Assembly: GCA_024231695.1 (NCBI GenBank)
Contig: JAAEQF010000817.1
Location: 1 to 45,597, forward strand
Length of the DNA stretch: 45,597 nt
Source: FCB group bacterium
GTDB lineage: Bacteria > Zixibacteria > MSB-5A5 > GN15 > JAAZOE01
Direction of reading: 5' to 3'
In this document: positions 8,424 through 16,547 of the stretch, one piece after another
Position numbering within the stretch: the stretch's first letter is position 1
Layout: every line of letters begins with the position of its first letter
Made by a program: the position numbers and the translations under genes
Notes under the pieces: generated by a model
Told to the model about the DNA's origin: nothing
Databases searched by the model: none
What the model saw: only the letters and a program-made list of their open reading frames with translations

Positions 8424-9127
8424 CCGCGTTTGAATGCCTTCAATGCATGTTTGATAATCATTTCCACCTGACCCTCAATTGTCAGCGAGCTGGTATCGAC
8501 GACTATTGCGTCAGACACCTGCGTCAACGGAGACTCTTTACGCTGACTGTCGTTTTGGTCTCGAGCCGTCAGGAGCTTTTTCTGCTCCTCCACCGTTGTA
8601 TTCTCGCCCTTGTGCGTCTGCTCCAAAAATCGGCGCCGCGCCCGGGCATCCAAATCGGCCTTAAGGTAAATCTTAAGGTCGGCTCGTGGAAATACTACCG
8701 AGGTCGTATCGCGCCCTTCGGCAACGATACTTCCCTTTTTCCCCATTTCCTGCTGGCGTTTGACCAGTTCCCGGCGGACGCCGCCATGTACAGCTACAGC
8801 CGACGACCCATGGGTCGCTTCGGCCGTCCGAATACCTTCGGTCACGTTTTCGCCGTTGAGATAAATCAACTGACCTATCACGCCGTCGTTCTTAAATTCA
8901 ATTTTTACTTTGGCGGCAATCTGCTCCATCGCGTTGGCGTCGTTAACAGACACGCCATTGCGAAGGGCGAAAAGAGCCACCGCTCGGTACATGGCTCCGG
9001 TGTCGAGATAAGTAAAATCGAGCCGCTCGGCTAAGAGCTTGGCGGTTGTCGATTTACCCGACCCGGCCGGACCGTCGATGGCGATGATTTTCCCCTTTAG
9101 AGCCGTCAATTTAATAGGCACCGCCAT
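8420..9127 (-). CDS. cmk: Cytidylate kinase
   Basis: Phosphorylates CMP and dCMP with ATP, in the cytosol. The P-loop GPAGSGKST is at residues 19-27, followed by the YLDTGAMYRA motif that lines the CMP site and, later, EGRDTTSVVFPRADLKIYL, all typical of bacterial CMP kinases. 235 residues is normal. The ATG at 9127 lacks a clear ribosome binding site; since the conserved part begins only around residue 13, a slightly later start is possible. First gene of the cmk-plsC-rpsA run. Upstream lies the repeat-filled spacer at 9.1-9.9 kb; a weak TTGATT/TATCTT pair close to the start is the only promoter candidate I see. Confidence 0.95.
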   Translation of the reverse strand: MAVPIKLTALKGKIIAIDGPAGSGKSTTAKLLAERLDFTYLDTGAMYRAVALFALRNGVSVNDANAMEQIAAKVKIEFKNDGVIGQLIYLNGENVTEGIRTAEATHGSSAVAVHGGVRRELVKRQQEMGKKGSIVAEGRDTTSVVFPRADLKIYLKADLDARARRRFLEQTHKGENTTVEEQKKLLTARDQNDSQRKESPLTQVSDAIVVDTSSLTIEGQVEMIIKHALKAFKRG

Positions 9128-9362
9128 AGTAGCCCGGAAAGATAACAGCTATTCCGAAAAAATCAAGGCCCAAAACCAGTTATGAGTCTTTTTTTTGGCA
9201 AGATTGAGATTGTCTGAAATGCTCTCAAAATATGAACTTACAATAAAAACAGACGGGTGTGTTTGGGTTTGGTTGCTCATTTTACGGTATCACCGCCTTT
9301 TCGCTGTCGCCTGGATGACCATATCTTGGAAATTGAAAAGGCGCGATTGTCATCCCAGTACA

Positions 9363-9422
9363 GTAGGTCGGGTTCCGAATGAAGATCCGCAAGGATCGGA
9401 GAGAGAAACCCGACATTTTCCG
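9363..9422 (+). repeat. REP/MITE-like element, copy A
   Basis: Starts GTAGGTCGGGTTCCG and ends GAGAAACCCGACATTTTC; the ends GTCGGGTT and AACCCGAC can pair, with an inner small stem GATCC/GGATC (9384-9388 with 9393-9397). Nearly identical to the reverse complement of 9694-9752 in both outer arms. Confidence 0.8.
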
Positions 9423-9528
9423 AAAACAGGCAATGTCTGTTGGTGTACACAATTATAGACTCCCGTTATCGCGGTTCATGAACAAGGCGCTCTATTCAGA
9501 ATCTAAGGTAATTTTGGGGAGATTTTGT

Positions 9529-9586
9529 GTAGGTCGGTGTTCCGAGGCCAGAATAAAAGCACACGAGTGTGCCGAAAAAACCGACA
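9529..9586 (+). repeat. REP/MITE-like element, diverged copy C
   Basis: Starts GTAGGTCGGTGTTCCGAG and ends CCGAAAAAACCGACAG, with an inner stem GCACAC/GTGTGC. Same architecture as copies A and B but diverged in the arms. Confidence 0.6.
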
Positions 9587-9615
9587 GCCCAAAAACAGGC
9601 GACGCATGTGTGGGC

Positions 9616-9635
9616 GGCAGACGCCCTCGTCTGCC
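9616..9635. repeat. Short perfect hairpin (REP-like)
   Basis: GGCAGACG (9616-9623), loop CCCT, CGTCTGCC (9628-9635). No T-tract, so not a terminator. Confidence 0.7.
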
Positions 9636-9655
9636 CCAGCGTTAGATCATACACA

Positions 9656-9685
9656 TGGTTGGCGTACGAGGACGTACGCCAACCA
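9656..9685. repeat. 13-bp perfect hairpin (REP-like)
   Basis: TGGTTGGCGTACG (9656-9668), loop AGGA, then its exact reverse complement (9673-9685). No T-tract. Confidence 0.8.
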
Positions 9686-9693
9686 CAATTTTG

Positions 9694-9752
9694 CGAGAAT
9701 GTCGGGTTTCTCGCTCCACCTCTAATGAGGCTTCACTCGGAACCCGACCTAC
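9694..9752 (-). repeat. REP/MITE-like element, copy B (inverted)
   Basis: Read on the minus strand it starts GTAGGTCGGGTTCCGAG and ends GAGAAACCCGACATTCTCG. It matches copy A in both arms (first 22 bases with one difference) while the centre differs. Copies A and B together form an inverted pair around ~270 bases. Confidence 0.8.
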
Positions 9753-9792
9753 TTGCTACACAGGTCGCATATTTGAAGTCCGCGTAGACCAA

Positions 9793-9865
9793 CCCACAGC
9801 AAGCTGTGGGCGACCCTATTGTTTTGGTTATCCACATGTCAGTCAAGGACAGGCTTTGCCTGTCC
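9793..9865. repeat. Two further short hairpins (REP-like)
   Basis: CCCACAG (9793-9799), CAAG, CTGTGGG (9804-9810); and GGACAGGC (9847-9854), TTT, GCCTGTCC (9858-9865). Both are perfect stems without T-tracts. Confidence 0.7.
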
Positions 9866-9875
9866 GCACGACAGT

Positions 9876-9895
9876 AGAAAACAAGCTATTGCTTG
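9876..9895 (-). terminator. Possible weak terminator after guaA
   Basis: Immediately after the guaA stop on the minus strand: CAAGC, loop AATA, GCTTG, then TTTTCT. The stem has only 5 bp, so it is a weak candidate. Confidence 0.35.
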
Positions 9896-11437
9896 CTATT
9901 CCCATTCGATTGTGGCCGGGGGTTTGGAGGATATATCGTAACAAACGCGGTTGACCCCTTTGACCTCGTTGATTATCCGATTGGAAATCCGGGCCAGAAC
10001 CTCGGGTGGAATAATCGCCCAGTCGGCAGTCATGCCGTCGGTCGAAGTTACCGCTCGCAGGGCAATCACGTTCTCATAAGTCCGCTGATCGCCCATGACC
10101 CCGACTGATTGGACGGGAAGTAAAACGGCGAACGCCTGCCAGATTTTGTCGTACTGGTCTGATTGGCGCAGTTCATCGATATAAATGGCATCCGCTTCGC
10201 GTAAAACGCTGAGGCAATCCTCGGTAATCTCGCCGATAATCCGCACCGCCAGGCCGGGGCCGGGAAACGGGTGACGGCCGATAAAACTTTCGGCCAAACC
10301 GAGCTTACGCCCCAAATCGCGCACCTCGTCCTTGAACAGTTCCCGCAGCGGTTCGACGATCATAAGATTCATATTTTCGGGCAACCCCCCGACATTGTGA
10401 TGCGACTTAATCGTCGCTGACGGGCCTTTGAAACTGACCGATTCGATCACATCGGGATAAAGCGTACCCTGCGCCAGCCATTGCGCTTTGCCGTTGGCCT
10501 TGGCCGCTTCGTCGAAAACCTCGATAAAGGTCTCACCGATAATCTTTCGTTTCTTCTCCGGATCGATGACGCCGGTCAGGCGATCTAAAAATTTCTTTGA
10601 AGCATCCACCGGTTTTAGATTTATACCCAGGACTTGATATGATTCAATGACATCTTCATATTCGTTTTTACGAAGCAAACCATTGTTGACGAATATCGCC
10701 GTCATTTGATCACCGACGGCCCGATGCAAAAGCGCCGCCGTAACGGTAGAATCGACTCCGCCGGAAATACCCAGAATCACATTGTCGGTACCGATTGTTT
10801 TTTTCAAATCGGCAATTGAGGATTCGATAAACGATTCGGTCGTCCAGTCGCCAGTGACACCGCAGATATCAAACAGGAAATTACGAAGGACTTTTTTACC
10901 CTCGATAGTATGAGCTACCTCGGGATGAAATTGCACGCCGTAGAATTGTTTGTCATCGTTGGCTATTGCCGCAAAAGGAATATCAGCGGTTTCGGCCAGA
11001 GTCACAAAGCCTTCCGGCAGCGCATCGAGCGAATCGCCGTGACTCATCCAGGCCTGACTGGAGTGCTCGACATCTTTTAACAACCGTCCTTCGCTTTTGA
11101 CGGTAACGGTCGCCCGACCATATTCACGGGTGGTGGCCTGGGTCAACCGGCCGCCCAGGCGGTAAGCCATCAGATGCTGGCCGTAGCATATACCCAATAC
11201 GGGAAGCGAAGTATCGAAAAACGAAAGCGGCAGAAGCGGTGAATCCTTATCCAGCACCGAAGACGGCCCGCCGGAAAGGATATATCCCTTAAGATTATAG
11301 TTGCCATATTTCGCCAGATCGGCGTTAAAGGGCACGATTTCGCAATAGACATTTTGTTCGCGGACGCGGCGGGCGATTAGTTGAGTGTATTGAGATCCGA
11401 AATCCAGAATCAAAATCATTTCATGCTGTAGAGACAT
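9896..11437 (-). CDS. guaA: GMP synthase (glutamine-hydrolysing)
   Basis: Last step of GMP synthesis: amination of XMP with glutamine and ATP. 513 residues, usual length. N-terminal class I glutamine amidotransferase with the nucleophile C84 in GICYGQH and H171/E173 in VQFHPE; ATP-pyrophosphatase loop SGGVDS at 225-230; C-terminal dimerisation domain ending in the conserved PATIEWE. The annotated ATG at 11437 overlaps nadB by 17 bases; a second in-frame ATG six codons later (11419) would remove the overlap and starts right at the conserved MILILDFG block, so the start is uncertain by a few residues. Last gene of the lpx-nadB-guaA run. Confidence 0.97.
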   Translation of the reverse strand: MSLQHEMILILDFGSQYTQLIARRVREQNVYCEIVPFNADLAKYGNYNLKGYILSGGPSSVLDKDSPLLPLSFFDTSLPVLGICYGQHLMAYRLGGRLTQATTREYGRATVTVKSEGRLLKDVEHSSQAWMSHGDSLDALPEGFVTLAETADIPFAAIANDDKQFYGVQFHPEVAHTIEGKKVLRNFLFDICGVTGDWTTESFIESSIADLKKTIGTDNVILGISGGVDSTVTAALLHRAVGDQMTAIFVNNGLLRKNEYEDVIESYQVLGINLKPVDASKKFLDRLTGVIDPEKKRKIIGETFIEVFDEAAKANGKAQWLAQGTLYPDVIESVSFKGPSATIKSHHNVGGLPENMNLMIVEPLRELFKDEVRDLGRKLGLAESFIGRHPFPGPGLAVRIIGEITEDCLSVLREADAIYIDELRQSDQYDKIWQAFAVLLPVQSVGVMGDQRTYENVIALRAVTSTDGMTADWAIIPPEVLARISNRIINEVKGVNRVCYDISSKPPATIEWE

Positions 11438-13031
11438 AGTCCGAACCCTGCTTTCGTAAAATTGTATCCTTTTTCCAGTTGACGTCGTCCAGCTGAGGAT
11501 AGTCGGTGATATATTGCAGACCGCGCGATTCCTTGCGCATTGATGCCGATTCGATTATCAGCCAGGCCACAGTGGCCATGTTGCGCAACTCAATACTGGC
11601 TTCGGACAACCGGTGTGAGAAGAAATAACGGTCAATACTGTGCCTGATCGGATCGATCCGGCTGGCGGCTTCATCGAGTCGATATGATGTCCGGACGATA
11701 CCGACATAATCCCACATCAACCGTTTCAGTTCACGGCGATTATGCGACAACATAACCCTTTCCCGTGGAAGTTTGGCCAGAGCCTTATGCGGGAATTTTA
11801 AAACCAATGGTTCGGGCGCCGAACCCAGTTTGAAATCCCTGATCGATTCGGAAGCTGCGAATTGGGCCGTGGCCACCGCTTCCAGAAGCGAATTTGAGGC
11901 CAATCGGTTGGCGCCGTGCATACCAGTGCAGGCCGTTTCGCCGCAAACATAAAGGCGCTCGATTTCCGTGCGCCCGTTTATATCGGCCACCACTCCGCCG
12001 CATATATAATGCGCCGCCGGAACCACCGGGATAAGATCATGGGTGATATCGATACCCGCTTCCAGACAGCGAATGTAGATATTGGGGAAGCGGATTTTTA
12101 TATGATCCGCCGGCAGATGCTGCAAATCTAGATAAACCGTGTCGTGTCCTGATCGTTTCAATTCGCTGTCGATAGCCCGAGCAACGATATCTCGGGGAGC
12201 CAGATCTTTCATGGGATGATAATCATCCATGAATGCCTTACCGGAGGCGGTACGCAATATCCCGCCCTCACCTCTGACCGCTTCGGAAATCAAAAAGGGA
12301 GGTTTGCCGATCTGGGAAAGCGTCGTGGGATGAAACTGGACAAATTCCAGATTAGCAACCTGAGCTCCGGCCCGGAAGGCCATGGCTATGCCATCACCGG
12401 TGGCAATCAGGGGATTGGTCGTATAACGATAAACTTGACCGGCACCGCCGGTGGCCAAAAGCGTCAGCGAAGCCCTTATTATCAAACGCTGCTGGTTGAC
12501 CGGATCATAAACAAAAGCCCCGCCGCAATAGGATATGCCGTCACGCTTGTAAGTTATCAAATCAAGGGCGATATGGTTGGTCCGGATGGTAATATTTTTG
12601 TGCTCTCGGCAGGAAGTCAAAAGAGCTCGTTCAATTTCCCGACCGGTAAGATCGGCGGCATGTACGACACGTTTATGTGTGTGACCGCCTTCGCGGCCCA
12701 GCGAAAAACCGTCGCTGTCTTTCTGGCGAGTAAATTTGACGCCAAAATCAATTAGGCGCTGAATACATTCGGGACCGGCTTCGATAATTCGCCGAACGAT
12801 ATTTTCACGACATAGTCCCGCGCCCACGTTCAGAGTGTCACTAAGATGAGCCTCGAAACTGTCGGTGGAGGACATGACCGAGGCGATACCGCCCTGGGCA
12901 TAGTTGGTGCTCGATTCGGTCGCCTGTTTCTTGGTGATTATCACTACTCGGCCGTGTTCGGCCACTTTCAGGGCATACGACAGTCCGGCGATACCTGATC
13001 CGATAATCATGAAGTCATACGAGTTTTTCAT
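11421..13031 (-). CDS. nadB: L-aspartate oxidase
   Basis: FAD enzyme that oxidises L-aspartate to iminoaspartate, first step of de novo NAD synthesis. Dinucleotide-binding motif GSGIAG at residues 11-16; succinate dehydrogenase/fumarate reductase flavoprotein family blocks follow: the NYAQGG loop near 43-48, the HTHKRVVHAADLTGREIERAL segment near 115-135, and the AHYICGGV and CTGMHGANRLASNSLLEA blocks. 536 residues is typical. Overlaps lpxK by 4 bases upstream and guaA by up to 17 downstream. The partners nadA and nadC are not in the window. Why it travels with lipid A genes is not obvious from the sequence; shared transcription is inferred from overlaps only. Confidence 0.96.
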   Translation of the reverse strand: MKNSYDFMIIGSGIAGLSYALKVAEHGRVVIITKKQATESSTNYAQGGIASVMSSTDSFEAHLSDTLNVGAGLCRENIVRRIIEAGPECIQRLIDFGVKFTRQKDSDGFSLGREGGHTHKRVVHAADLTGREIERALLTSCREHKNITIRTNHIALDLITYKRDGISYCGGAFVYDPVNQQRLIIRASLTLLATGGAGQVYRYTTNPLIATGDGIAMAFRAGAQVANLEFVQFHPTTLSQIGKPPFLISEAVRGEGGILRTASGKAFMDDYHPMKDLAPRDIVARAIDSELKRSGHDTVYLDLQHLPADHIKIRFPNIYIRCLEAGIDITHDLIPVVPAAHYICGGVVADINGRTEIERLYVCGETACTGMHGANRLASNSLLEAVATAQFAASESIRDFKLGSAPEPLVLKFPHKALAKLPRERVMLSHNRRELKRLMWDYVGIVRTSYRLDEAASRIDPIRHSIDRYFFSHRLSEASIELRNMATVAWLIIESASMRKESRGLQYITDYPQLDDVNWKKDTILRKQGSDYVSTA

Positions 13032-14119
13032 ACCGTCTCCAACCCGATCACGTCGGCCACGGCCTCGTCCGGCTCCACCGCCAGATCAAGACAATACAGC
13101 GGCCGGTCGAATGACCGGGGCGACAATTTAACCATATCCTTGGCCGTTGTCAAATAGCAGTCAGCCTCGGCCGTCCGGGCCAGATTGATCATCATCTCGA
13201 TATCCATCTTATCATAATCCATATGATCGCCGAATCCGTAATCATCGACCGGTTCGATTCCCGCCTGGCGGCACATCGCCTTCAATCGGTTATAAGAACC
13301 GATTCCAGCAAACAGCAATGGTCGAAGTTTTTTCACTTCCTCAAGATCGACAAATTCGCCGTCAAGCCAGGCCCCGGTCAAAGACATCCGCCAGCCGATC
13401 ACCGGTGCCGACGAGTTATATTTACCGGCCGCCGCTTTAATCTCCCGGCTGCCTGCTTCCCCCTCGATTCCAGTTACATAAATCGCATCGGCGCGACTCA
13501 ATGAATCTACTGATTCTCTCAAGATTCCACCGGGGAACGCACTGAGCAAACGTCTGCCCTTCCCGGTCCGATCCAGACCGAGCGTCAGCGGATTGACCAC
13601 CGCGATATCCAAATCTTTGGCTATATCCAGCCGCTGATAACCATCATCGATAAGTATTACGTCCGGTTTAAGCCGGTCGTCGGCCGCCTTTACCAAATGC
13701 TTCTTATTGCGTCCTACAGCCAATCCTGCCTGAGGAACCATAATCGCCATCATTGTCGATTCATCGCCGATCTGATTGACATCGAAATTACATCCCTCGC
13801 CGTAGCCGATGACCAAATCATCCTGGGACTTGCGTCCATACCCGGAATGAACAATGACGACTCTTTTACCTCGATCAATGAACTGCCGCGCCAGCCAGAC
13901 TGTCAGCGGGCTTTTGCCCGTTCCACCAACAGTGATATTACCCAGAGAAATTACCCGAGCCTTGTATCCTCCCGAACAATTTTCTGCTCTCCGCCTAAGG
14001 TTACGGCGGGAAAAGAACTGATAAATTGGCGTGATTAATTTGAATAGAAATAGAAAGGGGAAGCAATAAAACCGTTCCGCCCCTTGAGAGTAAATAACCA
14101 ATTCCCAAAAACGATTCAC
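13028..14119 (-). CDS. lpxK: Tetraacyldisaccharide 4'-kinase (lipid A 4'-kinase)
   Basis: Phosphorylates the 4' position of the tetraacyl disaccharide 1-phosphate to give lipid IVA, at the inner face of the inner membrane. N-terminal hydrophobic stretch (about 17-36) suits the membrane attachment known for LpxK. The Walker A loop GGTGKS is at 65-70, followed by the VVIVHSGYG and DVILIDDGYQ blocks of the family. 363 residues, somewhat longer than E. coli LpxK (328). Overlaps waaA and nadB by 4 bases each, so translation is probably coupled. Confidence 0.95.
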   Translation of the reverse strand: MNRFWELVIYSQGAERFYCFPFLFLFKLITPIYQFFSRRNLRRRAENCSGGYKARVISLGNITVGGTGKSPLTVWLARQFIDRGKRVVIVHSGYGRKSQDDLVIGYGEGCNFDVNQIGDESTMMAIMVPQAGLAVGRNKKHLVKAADDRLKPDVILIDDGYQRLDIAKDLDIAVVNPLTLGLDRTGKGRRLLSAFPGGILRESVDSLSRADAIYVTGIEGEAGSREIKAAAGKYNSSAPVIGWRMSLTGAWLDGEFVDLEEVKKLRPLLFAGIGSYNRLKAMCRQAGIEPVDDYGFGDHMDYDKMDIEMMINLARTAEADCYLTTAKDMVKLSPRSFDRPLYCLDLAVEPDEAVADVIGLETV

Positions 14120-15414
14120 CGGTCAAATTCCTCAATTATTAAAGCCGCCGTCTTACCCGTCACCGAAAGCTCGCAAGCCGATGATTTTCCCGGGACAATC
14201 CTTTCAAAATCAAGTCGGTCTTCACTAAACATCCGGAAAACTTCGGCCAACTCCTCCTCGTCCGCAACCATCCGCCCCAACCGATTCTCGCCGATCTTTT
14301 CCGCCGCCTCGGAAACATTATACACCGAAGGACCGAAGACGACCGGCGTCCCGGCCAACACCGGCTCCATAATATTATGACCGCCGAGATCACCCATCGT
14401 ACCCCCGACAAAAGCCAGATCGGCGCCGTAAAACAGATCGGCCAGAAGTCCCATTTTGTCCATCAGGATTACCGAAGCAGTCTTCTTTTTGCCCGAAACG
14501 ATTTCACTGTAAAGAACATATTGGAACCGGTTTACATCAAGAACGGTCTTGACGTCCTCCAGTCTTTCCAGATGCCTCGGTGCGACCAGCAAAACGATTT
14601 TATCCTCGCGCCCGGCAATCCGGTCGATGGCCCGGCTGATTATTTCCTCCTCGCCCGGACGAGTGGAAGCAGCTATCAAAAACAGCCGATCTTCATTCAA
14701 ATCAAAACGCCGGCGGACTTCTTTTCGTTTGGCGGAATAATCAACTGTCAGATCCGGATCATGTTTGATGTTTCCCAGAACAACAATCCGATTCGGATCG
14801 GCGCCGAGGGTAGTCATCCGTTCCGCATCAGCCTTGGATTGAACGGCAAATTTCCTGTATATGCTCAATAGCGGAGTCAATGATCGGCGGAATCTTTTAT
14901 ACCGGCCGGAAGATTTTTCCGAAACTCGTCCATTGGCCAGAAATAACGGGATTTTCAGCCTGCGGCAGAAATCCAAAAAATACGGCCAGATTTCCGTTTC
15001 CACCATAATAATGCCATCGGGTCGAAACTGTCGAAAGAATCTTTTCAGGGGGAAATAAGCATCAATCGGAAAATAAAAAACAGCTTTGGCATCGGGGAAA
15101 AGTTCACGAGCGAGTCTTTGACCGGTTTTAGTATAGGTCGAAATATAATATTCCAGTTCCGGCTGCATCTCTTTCAATACCGTAAACAAGCGCGCTAATA
15201 CACGAACCTCACCCATCGACGAAGCATGCCCCCACAATCGTAAGATTGATTTTGGCTGTCGCGTGGTTGAATCGGATTGGGAGGGCAAAAATGAATCAGG
15301 ATTAAGCGCACGCCGTTGTGACCACTCTTCACGACCGCGCAAACGTTTATAGGCCATATACGGCCAGATAATCATATAGGCCAGATTAAGAACTATTTTA
15401 TAAATCGTCAGCAA
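14116..15414 (-). CDS. waaA: 3-deoxy-D-manno-octulosonic acid (Kdo) transferase
   Basis: Transfers Kdo from CMP-Kdo to lipid IVA, a membrane-associated step between lipid A and core synthesis. 432 residues, typical. An N-terminal hydrophobic segment (about 3-20) precedes the family blocks: RGREEW...QR near 26-34, LWGHASSMGEV with the likely catalytic E69, and MVETEIWP. The C-terminal GT-B half keeps FVGGTMGDLGGHNIMEP. Whether one or more Kdo units are added cannot be told. Order waaA-lpxK downstream of lpxB, with 7- and 4-base overlaps, supports one lipid A/Kdo operon. Confidence 0.95.
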   Translation of the reverse strand: MLTIYKIVLNLAYMIIWPYMAYKRLRGREEWSQRRALNPDSFLPSQSDSTTRQPKSILRLWGHASSMGEVRVLARLFTVLKEMQPELEYYISTYTKTGQRLARELFPDAKAVFYFPIDAYFPLKRFFRQFRPDGIIMVETEIWPYFLDFCRRLKIPLFLANGRVSEKSSGRYKRFRRSLTPLLSIYRKFAVQSKADAERMTTLGADPNRIVVLGNIKHDPDLTVDYSAKRKEVRRRFDLNEDRLFLIAASTRPGEEEIISRAIDRIAGREDKIVLLVAPRHLERLEDVKTVLDVNRFQYVLYSEIVSGKKKTASVILMDKMGLLADLFYGADLAFVGGTMGDLGGHNIMEPVLAGTPVVFGPSVYNVSEAAEKIGENRLGRMVADEEELAEVFRMFSEDRLDFERIVPGKSSACELSVTGKTAALIIEEFDR

Positions 15415-16547
15415 AGTTTCACCAGTTCAGCAATGGCCTCAAACGCCCGTCGCCCAGCCTCGCCTTCCCCCAGTTTTTCGCGCACTTTAAGTAACTCGCT
15501 TATCATCTGGTCATATCGCGCGTGATCCTGCAACAAGCCGATTGTTTCTTTCGCAATTGATGATGCATCGGCTTCATGTTGTATCAGTTCCGGCACGATT
15601 TTCTTGCCCGCAACTATATTGACCATGCCGATGGCATCGAGTTTAACTAACCGCCGGGCAATTTGATAGGTCAATTCGCCGGTTTTATAAATCACCACCA
15701 TCGGCGTGCCGAAATAGGCCGTTTCAATCGTCGCTGTTCCCGAGGAGGTGATGACCAGATCAGCGCCACCTATTATCTCTGGTGTCAAACCCCGCCAGAT
15801 ATGAATTTTACTCTGGCCGATCATCCGCTCGATTATTTTCTCGTCGATCCCATCGGCGGCAGCCACGACGAAATCTATTTCGGGCATTTCCCGACCGATT
15901 AAGTCGGTCGCCTCAACCATCACCGGCAACATCCGCTTAATCTCCTGCAAACGCGATCCGGGTAACAGACCAATCAATTTTTTTCCAGAATTTTTAACAA
16001 CCTTCGCGCGGCAGACTTCCCGGGCGGGCATCGACCGATAACGATCCACTACCGGATGACCGGTGAAACGGGCGTTGATATCATGCCGGGAATAAAACTC
16101 CTCCTCAAATGGAAATATAACCATCATCAGATCAACGACTTCCCGAATAGTTTTCACACGCCCCTTGCCCCAAGCCCAAACCTGCGGCGAAATATAATAT
16201 ATGATCGGAATTTTCAAATGCTTGATTCGCGAAGCCAAGCGCAGGTTGAAGCCGGGATAATCGAGCAGGATCACCGCCGCCGGACGTTTTTCCTCGATTA
16301 TTTGCACAGCCTTTTTTAACAACCGTCGGAAGAAGAAAAATTTGGGGACAATTTCCCAGAATCCCAGAACAGCCAGCTCCTTGTGGGCGACCATCGCCGA
16401 CAGACCGGCTTCTTGCATTTTCGGTCCCCCGAGACCAAGGATTTCAATCTTCGGGCAGGCGCGCGTAATTTCATCGATCAATAATTTACCGGGATAATCA
16501 GCCGAGGGATCACCGGCCGATATGAATATCGAACCGCTATTGCTCAT
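15408..16547 (-). CDS. lpxB: Lipid A disaccharide synthase
   Basis: Joins lipid X and UDP-2,3-diacylglucosamine into the beta-1,6 disaccharide. I start it at ATG 16547 (protein MSNSGSIFISAGDPSADYPG..., 379 residues, close to the 382 of E. coli) rather than at 16676: the longer frame adds 43 Arg/Trp-rich residues lacking family similarity, and AAGGTG stands just before the inner ATG. It then overlaps the upstream oxidoreductase by 11 bases. GT19 landmarks: AGDPSAD, LLDYPGFNLRLA, YYISPQVWAWG, LLPGSRLQEI, SSGTATIETA. Overlaps waaA by 7 bases. Confidence 0.95.
   Translation of the reverse strand: MSNSGSIFISAGDPSADYPGKLLIDEITRACPKIEILGLGGPKMQEAGLSAMVAHKELAVLGFWEIVPKFFFFRRLLKKAVQIIEEKRPAAVILLDYPGFNLRLASRIKHLKIPIIYYISPQVWAWGKGRVKTIREVVDLMMVIFPFEEEFYSRHDINARFTGHPVVDRYRSMPAREVCRAKVVKNSGKKLIGLLPGSRLQEIKRMLPVMVEATDLIGREMPEIDFVVAAADGIDEKIIERMIGQSKIHIWRGLTPEIIGGADLVITSSGTATIETAYFGTPMVVIYKTGELTYQIARRLVKLDAIGMVNIVAGKKIVPELIQHEADASSIAKETIGLLQDHARYDQMISELLKVREKLGEGEAGRRAFEAIAELVKLC

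Larger units (their letters stand above)
9128..9895. repeat. Intergenic cluster of REP/MITE-like palindromic repeats
   Basis: 768 bases between cmk and guaA with no credible gene; several ORFs of 65-100 codons cross it, but they run through palindromes. It contains three related ~60-bp elements that begin GTAGGTCGG and end CCGAC (two as an inverted pair) and four short perfect hairpins, listed separately. The composition is that of repetitive extragenic palindromes, which in other bacteria are moved by REP-associated TnpA/RAYT transposases. No such transposase is in the window. Confidence 0.8.

Noticed and set aside
9195-9954. Overlapping + strand ORFs of 65-100 codons in the cmk-guaA spacer
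   Set aside because: They run through palindromic repeats, have no ribosome binding sites, and contain no recognisable protein pattern.
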